Assembly: GCF_905147045.1 (NCBI RefSeq)
Contig: NC_065897.1
Coordinates: 10,245,001-10,309,000 of the forward strand
Origin: Nymphalis io
Taxonomy: Eukaryota > Arthropoda > Insecta > Lepidoptera > Nymphalidae
DNA: 64,000 nucleotides
Reading direction: 5' to 3'
The notes beneath the pieces are model-generated. The model worked only from the letters and a program-made list of their open reading frames with translations. It was not told the origin of the DNA and ran no database searches. Each line of letters begins with the position of its first letter. The first letter of the stretch is position 1. Below, in pieces: positions 11,822 through 26,400 of this stretch. The translations under genes were made by a program, and so were the position numbers.

Positions 11822-11960
11822 GCCTTACTTATAAGCGTTTAGTGAATGATTAATTAAACAATGCTGTGTCTTCTTCTTTCGAATGCCAAATCAATGATGA
11901 CAGAAAGAGAGAAATCAGTGTTTTACTACACAGCCACTAAGCAATGTTCATAAGTAAGGC
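11822..11960. mobile_element. MITE candidate with imperfect terminal inverted repeats
   Basis: The left end gccttacttat and the right end ataagtaaggc are exact reverse complements. The complementarity continues imperfectly inward (tttagtg against cactaag). The whole is about 139 bp with no coding capacity. No target-site duplication is clear, so the superfamily is not assigned. Confidence 0.6.
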
Positions 11961-12797
11961 CGTGAAGTTTCATAACGTTTTATTTCTTGGGGAGATCATA
12001 AATGTAATGACTAACTAAAACCAAAGATTTTATTTCAAAATTTATATCGGTCCGTTATTATGTAATTCCAATTATAAGTATGAACTAAGTAAAATAGGAG
12101 AGGTACGGATGTTAGTGTTTATTTAGTTTAATGGTGATCGAGAGATTTTTACGTGACAAATATTTAAATTCTAAATATTAACATGATAATTGGTAAGCGG
12201 CTATGTTACAACCAATTACACTTTTAATTAATATCTGTTTAAACTTTAATTTCATTAAAGTTTTTAAATTTCGATTCTCTTATTTTAAATTTAATTAAAA
12301 TAACATTATTTACCGAATTTTATTTTAAATATATCAGAAGGTATAATTAAATCGAAATCGTTCTAAATGAAGTTAAGAAACTGATAAATGGAGTAACACG
12401 ATACTGGTTAAGGGTCCGTTAGCAACACTATCGAGTTATTTATTTTTGAATTGTATTAGTTCATCGTAATTTTTAAACAATTCAAGTCTTTAAAGGCAAG
12501 TGGTTTTAAACATTTGGGCTCGGGATATGTCTATGAGAGTAAAATATTATTTTGAAAAAGATTGAGACGGGTATAGCTTTGGAATAGAACAATTAGTCTA
12601 TTATTTTTTATAACATATTTGCATTATGTACCTTATTATCTGTAACGATAAAGTATACCATTCTCATTTCAACCATTATTCTCACATGTGTATCCATGTT
12701 TAATAATCGACACAAGAAGCTGTAAAAATACCTTATGGAAATATTTTAATATTCTTAATTGAAATTTCATAAAAACTAGTCGCAACAAATTCGTTAC

Positions 12798-12825
12798 ATG
12801 TAATATGTATGTATACATATTACAT
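12798..12825. repeat. 12-bp hairpin inside a wider inverted repeat
   Basis: The stem atgtaatatgta / tacatattacat has a 4-base loop. It is enclosed by an outer inverted pair, aacaaatt (12784-12791) and aatttgtt (12832-12839). Possible short MITE relic. Confidence 0.5.
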
Positions 12826-13098
12826 ACAACCAATTTGTTACCTTAAATGTAATTCATATTTAAGTTTAATGTGTAAATGGTACCTAAGTAAGGCGTTCGC
12901 AGGGATATTAAAGGCCTTAGTCTTTTAGTAAAACGAGGTAAATTTAGGTGTAAATAAATTTTAACATATCCATTTACTGGTGATAATTATATTAAGGTTT
13001 TTGTATGGAATTAAAATAAAATATTAAAAACATTTTTATTTTTTTTATTTTGCATAATTTATTACTATTATCACTGTAACACATATTCTTACCCTAAA

Positions 13099-13100
<2 letters not shown>

Positions 13101-13133
<33 letters not shown>
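13101..13133. repeat. (TA)n microsatellite
   Basis: About 16 TA units. Confidence 0.93.
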
Positions 13134-13137
<4 letters not shown>

Positions 13138-14933
13138 ATGTAGAACCACATAGTCTAATAAATAAGGTAATAATCATATACAATTATACATAAATATAAA
13201 TATTAAATCGTAAATAAAAAAGATTAAATAACATTACAGAACATATACTGTTATGTTTTATATATGTTTATGTTTTAATATCTTGTTACAGACTAAGCAC
13301 CGAATGGAATGGACTTTAAATTAAAATATATACTATATACAAACAAATTAAATTTCACAAATAAAGTAAATAGGAAGGCTGGCTTACTTTTTGTCCAGAG
13401 AAACGGAATTGCGAAACAGCGCAAAGATTCTTGTCACCATTCCATATAGTCATAATCTATTACAATAAACAAAAGTTTTTTTTTCTATTGAACCATTACT
13501 TATTAAGTTATCATGCTAATTTAGAAATTTTTTAATGTCAATTATGATCTGAGGCTTTCAGAAAATACAAAGAAATTCACACCCGTAAGAGCACTACGAG
13601 TTCCAGAGAGGTAATATTTAATTTTCTTCTTTTGTTAATTCCATTTATTATATTTAATTAATACAATGAAAAATCGATCTCCTTCAACATCCTAATTTTG
13701 ATTTGTGGTCTAGAGATCGGATTGATTCTGACGTCGGATTAAGACGAAGGTGATCGGTAACACAACAACACTTTCTTATTCAGTTAATCTGATTTGTATT
13801 GAAAATTATAAATAATAATTAGATATTAAGATGCATTGCCTTTATTATTAGTGAAAGGAAGAAACCATCATAGGAATGAAGGAGCTGTGGTCTTTGATTG
13901 TAATATACTCGTAATGTTGTACGAACACAATGTAATAATTGTCGCCATAAGTAAGTGTGTGTTCTATAATGTTTACTAAATATTGTTTCGACAGAATCAA
14001 CACTGGAATCTCAGTCTCCTGAATCACGTGTGGTATAGGCTCCTATAGCAGCTTGCCTCATTTATACGACAGGTTAAATATTCATTTAGCATGTACTTAT
14101 ATTGTATATTTTTCAATGTCAATTTTAAATTATCCTCCACTATTATCAGACCTTTTTATTCGTAACGTAACATGAACCGATTTACAATTACACGACGGTT
14201 ATAAAAAACTGGTTTGGTGAAAACTTTATCGTGCGAACTGTATCTAGGAGATATTTTTTTATTTCTAAATTCTTAGCTTATCTCTATTGAATAACACGAT
14301 TGCTAAATATAAAGTATCCTCGTTCTAGAAATATCGTAACGGGTGAGTGAATTATTATTAACTATGTAATGTGTAGATTATTATTATATTTTAATATAAA
14401 ATGTTTTTTTTTGTCTCTTTTCAAAGCCATTCAGCAATAATTGGCTGAAAACGGTAGCAGAAAAGACTGCGTATATGTATTTACTGTATTACTCCATTGT
14501 GTTAAGTAATATCTGATAAAGTGTACTACAGTTAACATAACAATATAACTTTATTATTTAGACGACCTTACGATAAAGGCGTCGCAATAAAATAAAAATA
14601 AATATCAGATTTTGGCCCAACAAAAGCTCACATTATAACAACCCAAAACTTCAAAACTTAAAAATTATACTACTAATTTATAGAACCTTTAATAAAATTC
14701 TACCCGTGACCGCCGTTTCACCCGAACTAAGTTTTGATTATACACGCCAATTCATTACACACTATGAGTATCAATTCATCTCCATTACCTAAATACCAGT
14801 ATATCTGGTATAGATATCTTTCTGGTATAAAAAAATCACATTACGTTAATATTAATATTTGCGTGTTCCATCAAAACAAACTATCCACCGTTATATTAGT
14901 AAAGATTTATACAAACTAAAAATATAAAATCAC

Positions 14934-14939
14934 TTTATT
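14934..14939 (-). promoter_or_regulatory. Poly(A) signal of the AIG1-like gene
   Basis: On the minus strand AATAAA begins nine bases after the TGA stop at 14948-14950. It is the first canonical signal and implies a very short 3' UTR. Confidence 0.7.
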
Positions 14940-14947
14940 CTCCATTA

Positions 14948-15146
14948 TCATTTACTTTTGTGTATAGTATTTTTATTATTCTCTTCATTAGTTTTACCCC
15001 AAATTAATTCAATAATAAACCACTGAAGAAAATGAAAGAACGCATATATACTTAACGTGACAACCACGAATATTACCACCTCAAGCCAGCCGAAAAATTC
15101 GAACAAGCTATATACTGGTTCACCATTAAGATGGCTGACTGCAAGT
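14948..15146 (-). CDS. AIG1-like exon 4 (C-terminus)
   Basis: The acceptor on the minus strand is cctctttcttacag. One base completes the Val codon split from exon 3. LAVSHLNGEPVYSLFEFFGW follows, then a hydrophobic span, FHFLQWFIIELIWGKTN and a Lys/Asn-rich tail before TGA. The GEPVY...W-G pattern corresponds to the GTWVYP...KWG ending of human ADTRP. It lies 7.65 kb from exon 3. Confidence 0.87.
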
Positions 15147-18100
15147 CTGTAAGAAAGAGGAAAAAATATATAAATATAAAAATATATAAATTAATATCAT
15201 CGACTTATGTTAAGAATAGTCAAGAAGAATATCTTTACAATTCTCTAATTTGAAAAAATATTTCGGAATTCAAGCCCTAATAAATGTAATTAGATGCTAT
15301 CAGTGCTTTGAGCAAATTATCTGTCTTAGTATAACTTTTTTTCCAAATATCAAGTACTGCGTCTCGTAATAATGAAAAGTGCTTTATGTCTGCACAGAAA
15401 TTTCTTTGTTTAAGAATGATTTCGACCACCTTGACTAAATTATTTAGCACCCTATTTTTGTTTTCAAAGAAGCACTGAATTACATTAAAACGCAGCGACG
15501 TAGAACCTTCAGACATAGACAACATCACAGCTATTGTAAATTACGTTTCTAGACAAGGCAATGCGTCAAGGATATTTTGGCGCGTGGTTAAAATCGAAAT
15601 TATTAATGTGAAGCTTCTTATTCTGTTATCCGCTATACCAGATAAGTGATCCGTATTTAATTGGGAATCGAAAAAAAAATCATAATAAGTGATGCACTAA
15701 ATTTTATGAGATGTAATTATGTGTCAGATGTTTGTTTACAAGTTTTACTTATAAATGCTGAGCATCATCCAGTAAGATTGTTACACCAGGGTAAAATATA
15801 AAAACAAGGAAAGTACAACTTATGTTGGATAATTTTTAGCGATAGATGTGTTAGGTATTAATAATATAATATTATTTCACAAGAAAAACTTAACAGGGTT
15901 ATATTTATAAAGAAATTATATCAACATTTTAATACTATATTAAATAATTTAATTATTTATTTATTTAATATTTGGGAAACAAACAGATATAAAATATAAT
16001 CTAATTACATAATACAATTTAAATATCACATTATCCAGCGAAGTTTCCACCGATTGATGAAACATAAAATGCACTCAAATACTTTAACACAATAAGAGAA
16101 AAATTATTGGACAATATTAAAAATATATAATTAAGTTAATTTAAGATTGTTACAAATATTATCTTTAAATTTAATCAAAGATAAATGAAATATATCAATG
16201 TTCCCAAAATGCTTATTATATTCGCGACAAGCTCTGATTAGAAAACAGTTAGCATTATGTGATGAATGACAAGTGGGAGTATAAAAACATAACGGTTGAC
16301 GAGCGTTAGATCGTGGGCAGTTCAGAGACAACTTGCTAAGTAGAAAAGGGGAGTCAACAATATTATTAATAATTTTATATAAGAGAACTTGGTCTCTCAT
16401 AGATCGGCGTTTTGAAAGAGCTAATAAAGGTACATGGGTAGAATCGCTAGATTTAAAAGACAAATATTTTAAAAATTTGTATTGGATCTGCTCGATTTCA
16501 TTTATATGAATATTGTACTGAGGATTCCATACCGTAGATGCATACTCGAGTATAGAACGGACGTACGCGTTATAAAGCAGGTTAATAGTAGAAGTATTTT
16601 TAAATTCAGATCCTGTTCTCATGATGAATCCTAGCATGCGATAGGCTTTTGTTGAAATACTTCTAATATGAGAACCAAAAGAGAGCTTGCTATCCAGTGT
16701 CACGCCTAAGTCTCTCACCTCGTTCTTCCTTGATATGTCGTTATTATTGACAGTATATTTATAAAGCAAATATTACGCTTACGAGAAAAAGAAATTATAG
16801 CACATTTGTTTATGTTAAGATGAAGAGAATTTAATTTGCAGTATGTCTCTAACCTATTTAAGTCAGATTGTAGAGCATGACAATCATCTAAAGATTTAAT
16901 AGATTTGAAAATTTTTGTGTCATCAGCATATAAAAGAAAATCTGAAGACACAAAAACATTATTTATGTCATTTATGAATATATTGAAAAGTAAAGGACCG
17001 AGGTGAGAGCCCTGAGGAACACCTGAATTTATCGGTATAAAAGATGACAGATAACCTTTAATAGAGACAGCCTGAGAACGGTTGCGAAGGTATGAATCCA
17101 ACCATCTGAGCAGGTCGCCATGTATACCGAAACTTTCAAGTTTGTAAATAAGTATATTATGAGACACTTTATCAAAGGCTTTGCAGTAATCGGTATACAC
17201 AACATCCACCTGATGTCCTTGATCCATGGAATTAGAAACCTAATGCAAAAATTCACATAAGTTTGTCTCCGTCGACCTTTTATTTATGAAACCATGTTGC
17301 TCATTTATTAAGTGAGGACGTATAATAGGGAATATTGTGTCGTAAATTATTTTTTCAAACAACTTCGCAATGCAGCAAAGTTTGGATATGGGCCTATAAT
17401 TTTTTATATCATGTTTGCTACCGGATTTTAAAATAGGTACAATATAAGATTTTTTCCATAAAGTTGGTAAACATCCGGTGTGGAGAGACATGTTAAATAA
17501 TAAAAATATTGGTAACGCTAATGCATTGCGAAATTGTTTAAGAAAACAGGGAGGTAAAGCATCGGGTCCGGTACCTTTGCGTGTATCGAGGTTTCTAAGA
17601 TAATTCTTGACAATTGGAATTGAGAGTTCAATAGAGTGTAGATCCACGAAAGATCGACTCTTCGGTGGCAATGAAACTGAACCTCCTTCCGGTTCAAACA
17701 CAGATTGAAAATAACTATTGAACATGTTGCTAATCTCCTCGCCATCAGATGACGCTGTGTCCCCAAGAGCCATAACGTTTGGTAAATCGTTAGGACCTTC
17801 CTTCTTTGATTTTAAGAAAGACCAGAAATATTTGCTGTTACGCTTAATTTCGCATTCTGCGCGATCAATGTAAGCATTATAACAGTCGATTTCAATTATT
17901 CTCTGTCTATCCCTCAGAAGCAAAAATGTGTCATAATCCTTAAGTCTAGAGTAAGTTTTCCATTTTCTATGATATTTTAATTTTTCATTAATTTTTTTAT
18001 TAAAGGTTTAGTGTACCAAACAGGATATTTATGTGAGACCTTGACTATTCTGGATGGTATATGTTGATCGATAATACTATAAACGATATTATAAAAAGTA

Positions 18101-21100
18101 GCCGTAGCAGATTCAATATCAAGATTTGAAAAACGAAATTCCCAATCAATTTCATTAAGAGACTTGTTAATTGCCTCATCATTGGCTTTATGAAAAAGAC
18201 GGATTGAATGGGGAGAGTGACGCATTAATTCGGCATGTACTTGCAATGAAGATATTTCTAGAGCCGGGTGGTATTTGTCTTCATCGAGTAGGGGAAACGG
18301 ACATTTAGAGACATTACAGTTTCGATTACAAAAAACTAAGTCTAATAAACGATCAGTACAGTTCCAAATAACATTATACTGCTTTAGATTGGAAAAAGAC
18401 AGAAAATTGTGTAATATAGTTACTAATGAGTCTCCGAGAGAGTCGGACAACTCCATATAATCTTCGACCTGTATCCATTGCCCATTGCTTACATTAAAAT
18501 CGCCCAGGATTAAATAAATATCGTTAGGTTTATCAAAAAGTAATTTAAAGATTAAATCAAAAAAGTAATTTTCGGACTCTACTTGCTGCGGGCAGTGAGG
18601 AAAGTAACAACAGTAAATGTTTAGCAAGCGTGATTGTTTAAGACGAATAGTGACAACTATGGCTTCAGCTGCAAATTGATCAAAAATTACCCTTTCAAAA
18701 CTGTGTATTTCAAACTCACGACGTAATGCAACCAGCACTCCGCCGCCCATTTTATCACCACGACCCTGATAGTTGCGGTCGCATCGATATACAATATAAC
18801 GATAGTCAAAAAGTTCAGAATTAAGCACCGAATCCAATAGCCAGGTTTCACTTAAACAGATAATGTCAAAATCGTTAAGAAGCAAACTTTTATACACTAA
18901 GTTAGTTTTGGTGCGCAACCCACGAACATTTTGATAATAAATTTTTAAATTATTATGATTCAACACGGTGACCGAGGATTATAAGCATAATTAATATTCA
19001 CAAATTTAAAAATAAGCCAAAAAGAAGCCGAGATGGCCTAGTGGTAAGAACGCGTGAATCTTAACCGATGATCGTGGGTTCAAACCCGGGCAAGCACCAC
19101 TGAATTTTCATGTGCTTAATTTGTGTTTATAATTCATCTCGTGCTTAACGGTGAAGGAAAACATCGTGAGGAAACCTGCATGTGTCTAATTTCATTGAAA
19201 TTCTGCCACATGTGTATTCTACCAAACCGCATTGGAGCAGCGTGGTGGAATAAGCTCCAAACCTTCTCCTCAAAAGGGAGAGGAGGCCTTAGCCCAGCAG
19301 TGGGACATTAACAGGCTGTTACTGTTACTGTTACTGTTAAAAATAATAAAAATGTTCATACACTTGTCAAGCAAATAAAGTTTGGTAATCATTAGTTTGT
19401 TATAAAGTCGCAGTAATAAAGCATTTAGGGAAATTGTATTTAAATAAAGTAAATTAATTAAGATTGAACATAGAAAAAAGAAACAGCTATTTATGTACGC
19501 AATAAGTAAAACAAAAGATGACAATTGAAACATAATAACGCCTATTTGATTTTTTTTAAATCATTGACATTCGCAATATGAATAACGGGGCTGGTGTCAC
19601 CTTTTCTAACCATAATTGAGCAATTTTTGACCCAAACATATTTATATTTTTGCTCATTAGATAAAGTTTTAGCACGATGTAAGAGCATTTTATTAAATTT
19701 AGTTAAATGGTCATTAAAATAAATACGAGAGTCATTTTTTGCAAAGCCCAGATCACTACACATTAACTTCAACTTTTTCAAGCAAGCCAAAAAATCGTCT
19801 TTTCTATAGCGCGCTTGCAAACGGATAACAATGGGTTTGGGTTTATTGACTTGGCTATTAGATGCGACACGTGTTACAAAATCAATATCCGAGGGCTTCA
19901 AGTCGAAACCAGCCTTAACAGCAATTTCCTCTGTGAGGCGGAGAAGGTTCTCGCCCTTCTTTTCTGGAATACCACAGATTTCGATGTTAGAGCGTCTCGC
20001 CCACTGATCCTTTGTATTTATATCCATTTCTATTTTTTCGGATACAGACTTTAAGTGTTCAACGCTGGTAACTAAAGCATCAAAAGCTTTAAACTTTGTC
20101 TCCATTTGAAATATTTTATCATTAATTTTATTGTATTCGTCGTTGATAAAACCCATAGCTATTTTGATATTCTGTATTTCTTGTCTAAGTGAGGTAATTT
20201 CATTAGAGATGCTGCTCAAATCCAGTTTCATTGCACTAAATTCCGATTTAATAATATTCTGTATATCCAGAGATAGAGACTGCCCGATCTGGTCTTGTTT
20301 CGGCCGAACACGCAGGGTTATATTGTCGTCGGCCGAATCCTCCTCACTATCGCTGACGTCGCGAGCATTGCCACGAACAGGTGTATTATCTTTATTACGA
20401 TAGTTCGGAACGCGGCATTTTTGTGAGCAATCGGGACAAATCCACGATCATTTAAGATCGGATGACAATTTTTTGTTCTCTTTTTGAGGAAAAATACAGC
20501 GATAGTGAAAAGAAATCTGACAGAGCTTACAGTTCAGTATGCTGGCTTGATCTGCTTTAGTAGATGTGCAACACCCAAATTTATTCATAGTTAATGCTTT
20601 CTTTATAGGCGAAAGATAAAAGTAATATGAAATAAAATCTTCTTTATAATATATAAAAAAAAAAAAGGAAAAATAATCCTTTTTTTTTTTCGGGAAGCGA
20701 TCTCGTGCCCGTCTCGTCTGAAGTGTTCAAAGCACCCATGTGTAATGAGGAGCCAAGCGCGTAAGTATCACATATGGTAAAAATGTCCTTCAGTAGAAAA
20801 TGGAGTGTTTTAGAATATTGCAAAGCGGGTAAAGTGAAAACAGTAATATTACAAGCACCGACAACTTGGGTTTATAATTATTAAATGTTCACCAGAAATA
20901 CTATGATTCACTTTTTACACTTTAAAAACGTTCAAACTCCTCACTGTTATAAGTACCAATTTAAGATGATACACGCACAGGCACTTAAGTATTTAATTGA
21001 AGATTACTGTCATTAACACTTTTTCTTTGGGTGCACAAAGTTTTCAATTTACCTCGAAAAGAGAGTATCCACTTAAAGAGAGGACGAGATAACGTTTCTT

Positions 21101-23347
21101 GATAAACTTTGAACTATCACGAATTGAAATAGGATAAACAATTATAGCAAACAAGCGAAAAAATAAATATAAACAAATTAAATTGACGGAGTTGATGTTA
21201 ACGAGTGCAGTAGCGACCTCTGTATTATAACAATAGTTAAATATATTTTACGTGTAATGAAAATTTAATATTAAAACCGATGCTATGATGCGAATTCTCT
21301 TTATTATTATTATACTCTTCTGTTAAATATAAGCATCATTTCTGATTTCCCATATCGATTACACCAACATCGATACTTAGCGATGATATATTTCACAAAA
21401 GTAGGGAGACTTTACTAACTGGTACCCATGTCTGCAACTACGCCCTCTGTCAATGTCATTCGAGCGCCAAAAGATCATAGTCATACTTGGAAATGACGTA
21501 ATTATGTTTTCGGCTTATCCCGTGATCAACAATAGACATATTCAATTGAACAATTAGAGCAATAAGAAGTTCGAAATCGCTTCGACAATTATTGTCGAAT
21601 GCACTAGCCCTCTTTTATTGATTGCACTAAATCGATTTTTATTGATTCGATATTTAAACCTTATCGTTATGAATCATAAGCAAAACCATGCTCGCCAGCT
21701 CAATCAATCAATCAACAGCCAATCGTTGTCCACTGCTGAACATAGGCCTCTCCCAAGGTGCGCCAAAGCTTCCTGTCCTCCGCCTTCCGCATCCAGTTGG
21801 TGCCCGCCACCTTCTTAAGGTCGTCGGTCCACCTGGCTGGAGGACGCCCTACGCTGCGCTTGCCGATTCGCGGTCTCCACTCTAGGACTCGTCTGCTCCA
21901 ACGGCCATCGGTCCTACGACATACGTGACCAGCCCACTGCCACTTCAGCCTGCTAATTTTGCAAGCTATGTCGGTGACTCCGGTTCTTTTCCGGATAATC
22001 TCATTTCTGATCTTATCCTTCAAAGATACTCCGAGCATAGCTCGCTCCATAGCACGCTGAGCGACTTTGAATTTGTGGACTAGTCCCTTAGACCAGCTCA
22101 CTAGCCATTTAATTACTTCCTACTTACTTTCGTGTTTTTTTTTTTCAAAATTAGTTTTTTTTTTTTTTTGTAAAACAATTGAAATACTATCGCATCTCGT
22201 TATCGCATTTAAATTAAAATATATGTAGGTGCATGCATATTAGCATCAAATGTATAGTAGTAAATAATTAAAAATAGTAAAAACAAATTTCAGCATGAAT
22301 TACAGTTATCAGTTATTCATTATGATTCTGAGATGATGGTATTTTTAATTGGTATTCAAAGGAAATTTGTAGTTTGTGGTTTTAGTAAATTAAATAAAAA
22401 ATAAAAAACATTATTATTTATTTCATTTGTTATGATCTACCAAACTCTGTAACGATCTAACAACAATAAAATAAGATAATATTCCCTCTTATCCAAGAAC
22501 AAATAAATTGTACTCTCGCACACACAACTGGTGATCACCTAATAGACCTAGTGACCGATAAGCATCTGACATTAATTGAGAAATGTACGTATAATCTATG
22601 TATGTGTGAGTGTCTAGTGTATTCTCTGTGTAGTTAAACTGTTCCTTTTCGCCTTGTAGTCAAATTCAAAATATATTTTATGTTCTCTTTGTTTGCTTAA
22701 GTTATTACAAGCACTTTTAAAAAAATGTTCTGTGTGAATTTTTTTTTTAAATAAAGATTAAAAATCGCTAAATTAAAAAAGATTTAAAAAAAACTTACAC
22801 GCAACCATATAAAAAGCAGAAAGCCAGCATCAAGGCTATGCCAGGTAGTATGTTAGTCGGTCGTCTCCGAGGGAGCAGAAGAATATCCAATAGAACCACG
22901 ACCCCTGACACGGTGTGCAACGAGTGCTGAGCCCAATATGGCAAATACTTGAACACGGCCATGGGAGCTATTAATTCTGGGTCCTTCATCCACAATGTCC
23001 AGAATGAAAAATCGGCATACTAAAAATACGATTAAATAAATATCAAAGTAATTTTATTCAAGTATGAGTTTTGAAGAACTGAATGAATAAGGAATTTTAC
23101 AATACTTAATTTAATTTAAAGCACCGTTCGGTTCGGAATGTAGATTCTACTGAGAGCTGAGAAACGAACCGGCAAAGACGCAGACGAAAAGTTACTCTTT
23201 TCTACCAGCTACATTTATTTACATGTAGATACAATTAAATTATTATTCATCAGGCAAGAAAATCATACAAAAATAACAAAGCTTTTTTATCATCTATATA
23301 TATTAATTAATGTTTTTAACATTTAATTCATTGTTTAGCAAAGCTGT

Positions 23348-23403
<56 letters not shown>

Positions 23404-26400
23404 CTCACTTAGCGTATAGGTATCGATAAAAATCTATTACATAAGCATTTATAATAAGTAGGCAAAATGGCTCATGGGCCACCTAATGGTAAGTGGTCAC
23501 CACCGCCCATAGACACTGGCACATTAAGTACTATTAACTATGCATTAAATCGGCATGTGTCACCAAGACTGGACCTTAGGTGTTAAATCTCATATACCAA
23601 TAGTTACAGTAGCTCACTCACTCTTCAAACCAGAACACAACAATAAGACCCTCAACCATTACTTAAGACTTAACAACTTCAAAAAATCTGTTTGATTTGA
23701 ACAAACAACATTTTAATCTAACGGACATTTTGAACAAATTACAGTATTTACCGTGTTAGATTGTATTACCACGAGAAGCAGAAGTGTGCGTTAATATTTA
23801 AAAAAAAATACTTATTAAGAAAAATAAAATAATGTGTTTGTGCATTAAAAATACGAGGTGAAGAATTTAATTGCTTGGGTCAATTCTAAACGACTATTAT
23901 TTATTCTACCAGTTTGAGAGGTGAGTGAGCTAGCGTAATTACAAGGATATCGACGATGGCATATTAATTCCTATCAAAATCAAAAATAAAGCCGAGTGAA
24001 GCCGATAATAGAGCACTACCACGCTGTTTCGCGTCCGAGGTGAGCAATATTTGCATCATCATTGCTTGGCTTTGTATTGACTTAGTAAGAAATCGTTAAT
24101 ACTTCTTACAAAACATGTTGGCAAATATATATAGCAAACATACTAATGTTTTCATTCCGTCCAAAATTCTATATTTTAACAGATATTATAAATGTATTTC
24201 TTAGCTGTATAACATACTAAAATGTTCTTTAATAATATTACTCTTTACCTCTACACAGATTAAACCATGTAATAAGTTTTAGTGAAGCCAGTGTAAATAT
24301 ATTAAATGAAGTTATAGAAAAATCATGCTAATTGTATACTTAGGTTGTCGTTTACTGTCGAAGACAATAATTTGTGTTAAAGGTGATGAACTATTAATAA
24401 TACATTAATTTCTGATCGTTGAACTAAATTATATGAATTACTAGTAGTGTGATTAGCGCAATAGCCTCAGTACAAGCTTCTCGCTTAACTGGCTCAGATT
24501 AGGAGGTTTTTTTATAATATAGAAGGCGGACGGGCAAATAGGTCACCTGATAGTAAATGGTCACTACTGCCTACAGACATTGGCTTTGTGCAAGCCCATC
24601 GGGATAGGTTGGAACCTTCCCACACTTAATAAATATTCTACAACTTAACAGTAATATTTAGTACTATTGTGTCCGGTGCGAAGGGTATATGAGCCAGTGT
24701 AACTACAGGCACAAGGGACACAACGTCTTAGTTCCCAAGGTCGGTGGCTCATTGGTGAAGTAAGGAAGCGTTAATATTTCTTGCAGCGCCAATTTCTATA
24801 GGCGCTGACGAACACTTACCATCAGGTGGCCCAGTAGCACGTCCGTCTACCTATTTTATATAAAAAAAATGAATTAAAGTTAATTCTTTTTATATTCCGT
24901 GCTTTAAGGTATATCAACACATACGTACGAATGTGTATTAGTTTTATGGATCGATTTTTTTTGTAATGTAATTGTTAGCAATATTTCGTATTATTATTCT
25001 TTTCTTACCATTGTAGTTGGAAATATAATACTTGTCATAAAATAGTCTCTGAATTTCTTCAAAGGTATCAGGCGTTTCGTTTCCCTTTCACCCAGCTTCT
25101 CCTTCCAATCGCAATAAATTGAAATTAGGGAGTAAGCCAGTATCATCAACTGAAAAATATTTAAAAGCGTCAACATCAACAATCCTGTTCCTTGTAGTTT
25201 GAACGGTGTAACAAAATAGTTTTTTATTTAACATATTAATATATTTCACATATTTAAGTAGTTATTAACTAACAAAATAAACACTCTTTAAAAATATATA
25301 CATCAAGGATTCCGTTATAAGAACTTGATAACATACAGTAGTATTTTTTTCTAATACAAAAGTAATCAACGTTTGACCTGGAAAAATATTGAAATTATTG
25401 AAATCGAACAATGGGGTTTGTCATAAAATTTTCTGTCGAAAATCGAAGTCTGGAAGATGGAATTGTATATAATTCCGTGCCTCGGAAAGAACGTAAAGTC
25501 GTCCTACGCCTGAACTCTTTCCGGTCGCGTCGGATTCCCGTCCCGCCGAATTTTGAACGTGAGGGAATCGAGATTGCACTGTGTTTGCACACACACTTCT
25601 GCATTATAACGTGTCCTGCTCAGTTGGCTTGTTTCCCTTGAAATTTACCGCTGACGCCGAAATCGGTCACCATAGTATAAAACAATGTCAGGCCGTAATC
25701 AAATACAATGTCTCTTGTAATTGTCAAAAAATACGTGACCGAAGATCGAGCGTTGAATCAAGACGGCATAATTTATAGGATTTTGATTAGTATTCTAAAT
25801 GCGCCACAAACTGTCCTGGGAGGGATACGTTGTTACTACCAAGGTTTTAATTGTTGACTGTGAATCTATTATCTTCTCTTAATTTAAACATAAATGAATT
25901 ATACATTATTTAAGCTATACACGCAGTACTTGTAAATTTTTGTACATCTTTTATGAAATTAGATCATTATATTTTAAATATCATTTTCAAAGATCAAATT
26001 ATATTATCTATTCATACCATCTTCTACAGCATACTCATTTGAAAATATATTATCCCATTCATAGAGTTTTCTCATTTTAATATTAGAAGAGCAAGATTTA
26101 ATGATTTAAGTTTCATTTAAAGTCCTTCAAACGAGGCGTGAAGAGGCATCTTGCGGGCCGGCAAGGCGAAGGCGGCTAGTGCAGAACGTTTTTCCCGTCT
26201 GTACTGGCCGTCGTCGCGTTTGGACTCTACTACCACTTACCATCAGGTGAAGTAGAGTCATTTGCCCTCCCGGCGAATATATTAAAAAAAAGCACTTCAA
26301 GCTTGTACCAAAGCCAGTTCACAGGTCATATAATACTTCCAGTTGTATGCCACTAAGTCGACAAGTACCTACAGAAAGCAAGTGGGTACACACATGTGTT

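Larger units (their letters stand above)
10074..14933. other. Convergent intergenic spacer
   Basis: Both flanking genes point into this AT-rich spacer. A possible ABCG poly(A) signal, AATAAA, lies at 10391-10396; it is one of several A-rich candidates, so it is uncertain. Smaller items (TA repeats, hairpins, MITE candidate) are listed separately. No reading frame is convincing: the 75-codon frame at 11563-11790 has AT-driven composition only. Confidence 0.6.
15945..20600 (-). mobile_element. Near-full-length CR1/Jockey-group LINE, inactive
   Basis: A two-ORF non-LTR retrotransposon in antisense numbering, sense to the AIG1-like gene and inside its third intron. ORF1 runs 20588-19542 and ORF2 18966-16131. 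A 3' UTR follows that ends in an (AATA)n-like tail near 15945. A SINE sits between the ORFs (19026-19339). ORF1 has one stop; ORF2 has two frameshifts and one stop, so it cannot move by itself. Upstream of 20600 the 5' UTR may reach toward 21200, but its edge is not visible. A 3' UTR of the same family recurs at 33194-33390. Confidence 0.85.

Noticed and set aside
19026..19100. tRNA-like sequence that could be called a tRNA gene
   Set aside because: The same head with the same body occurs at 48166 and 53192, with tails and target duplications; it is the head of a SINE.
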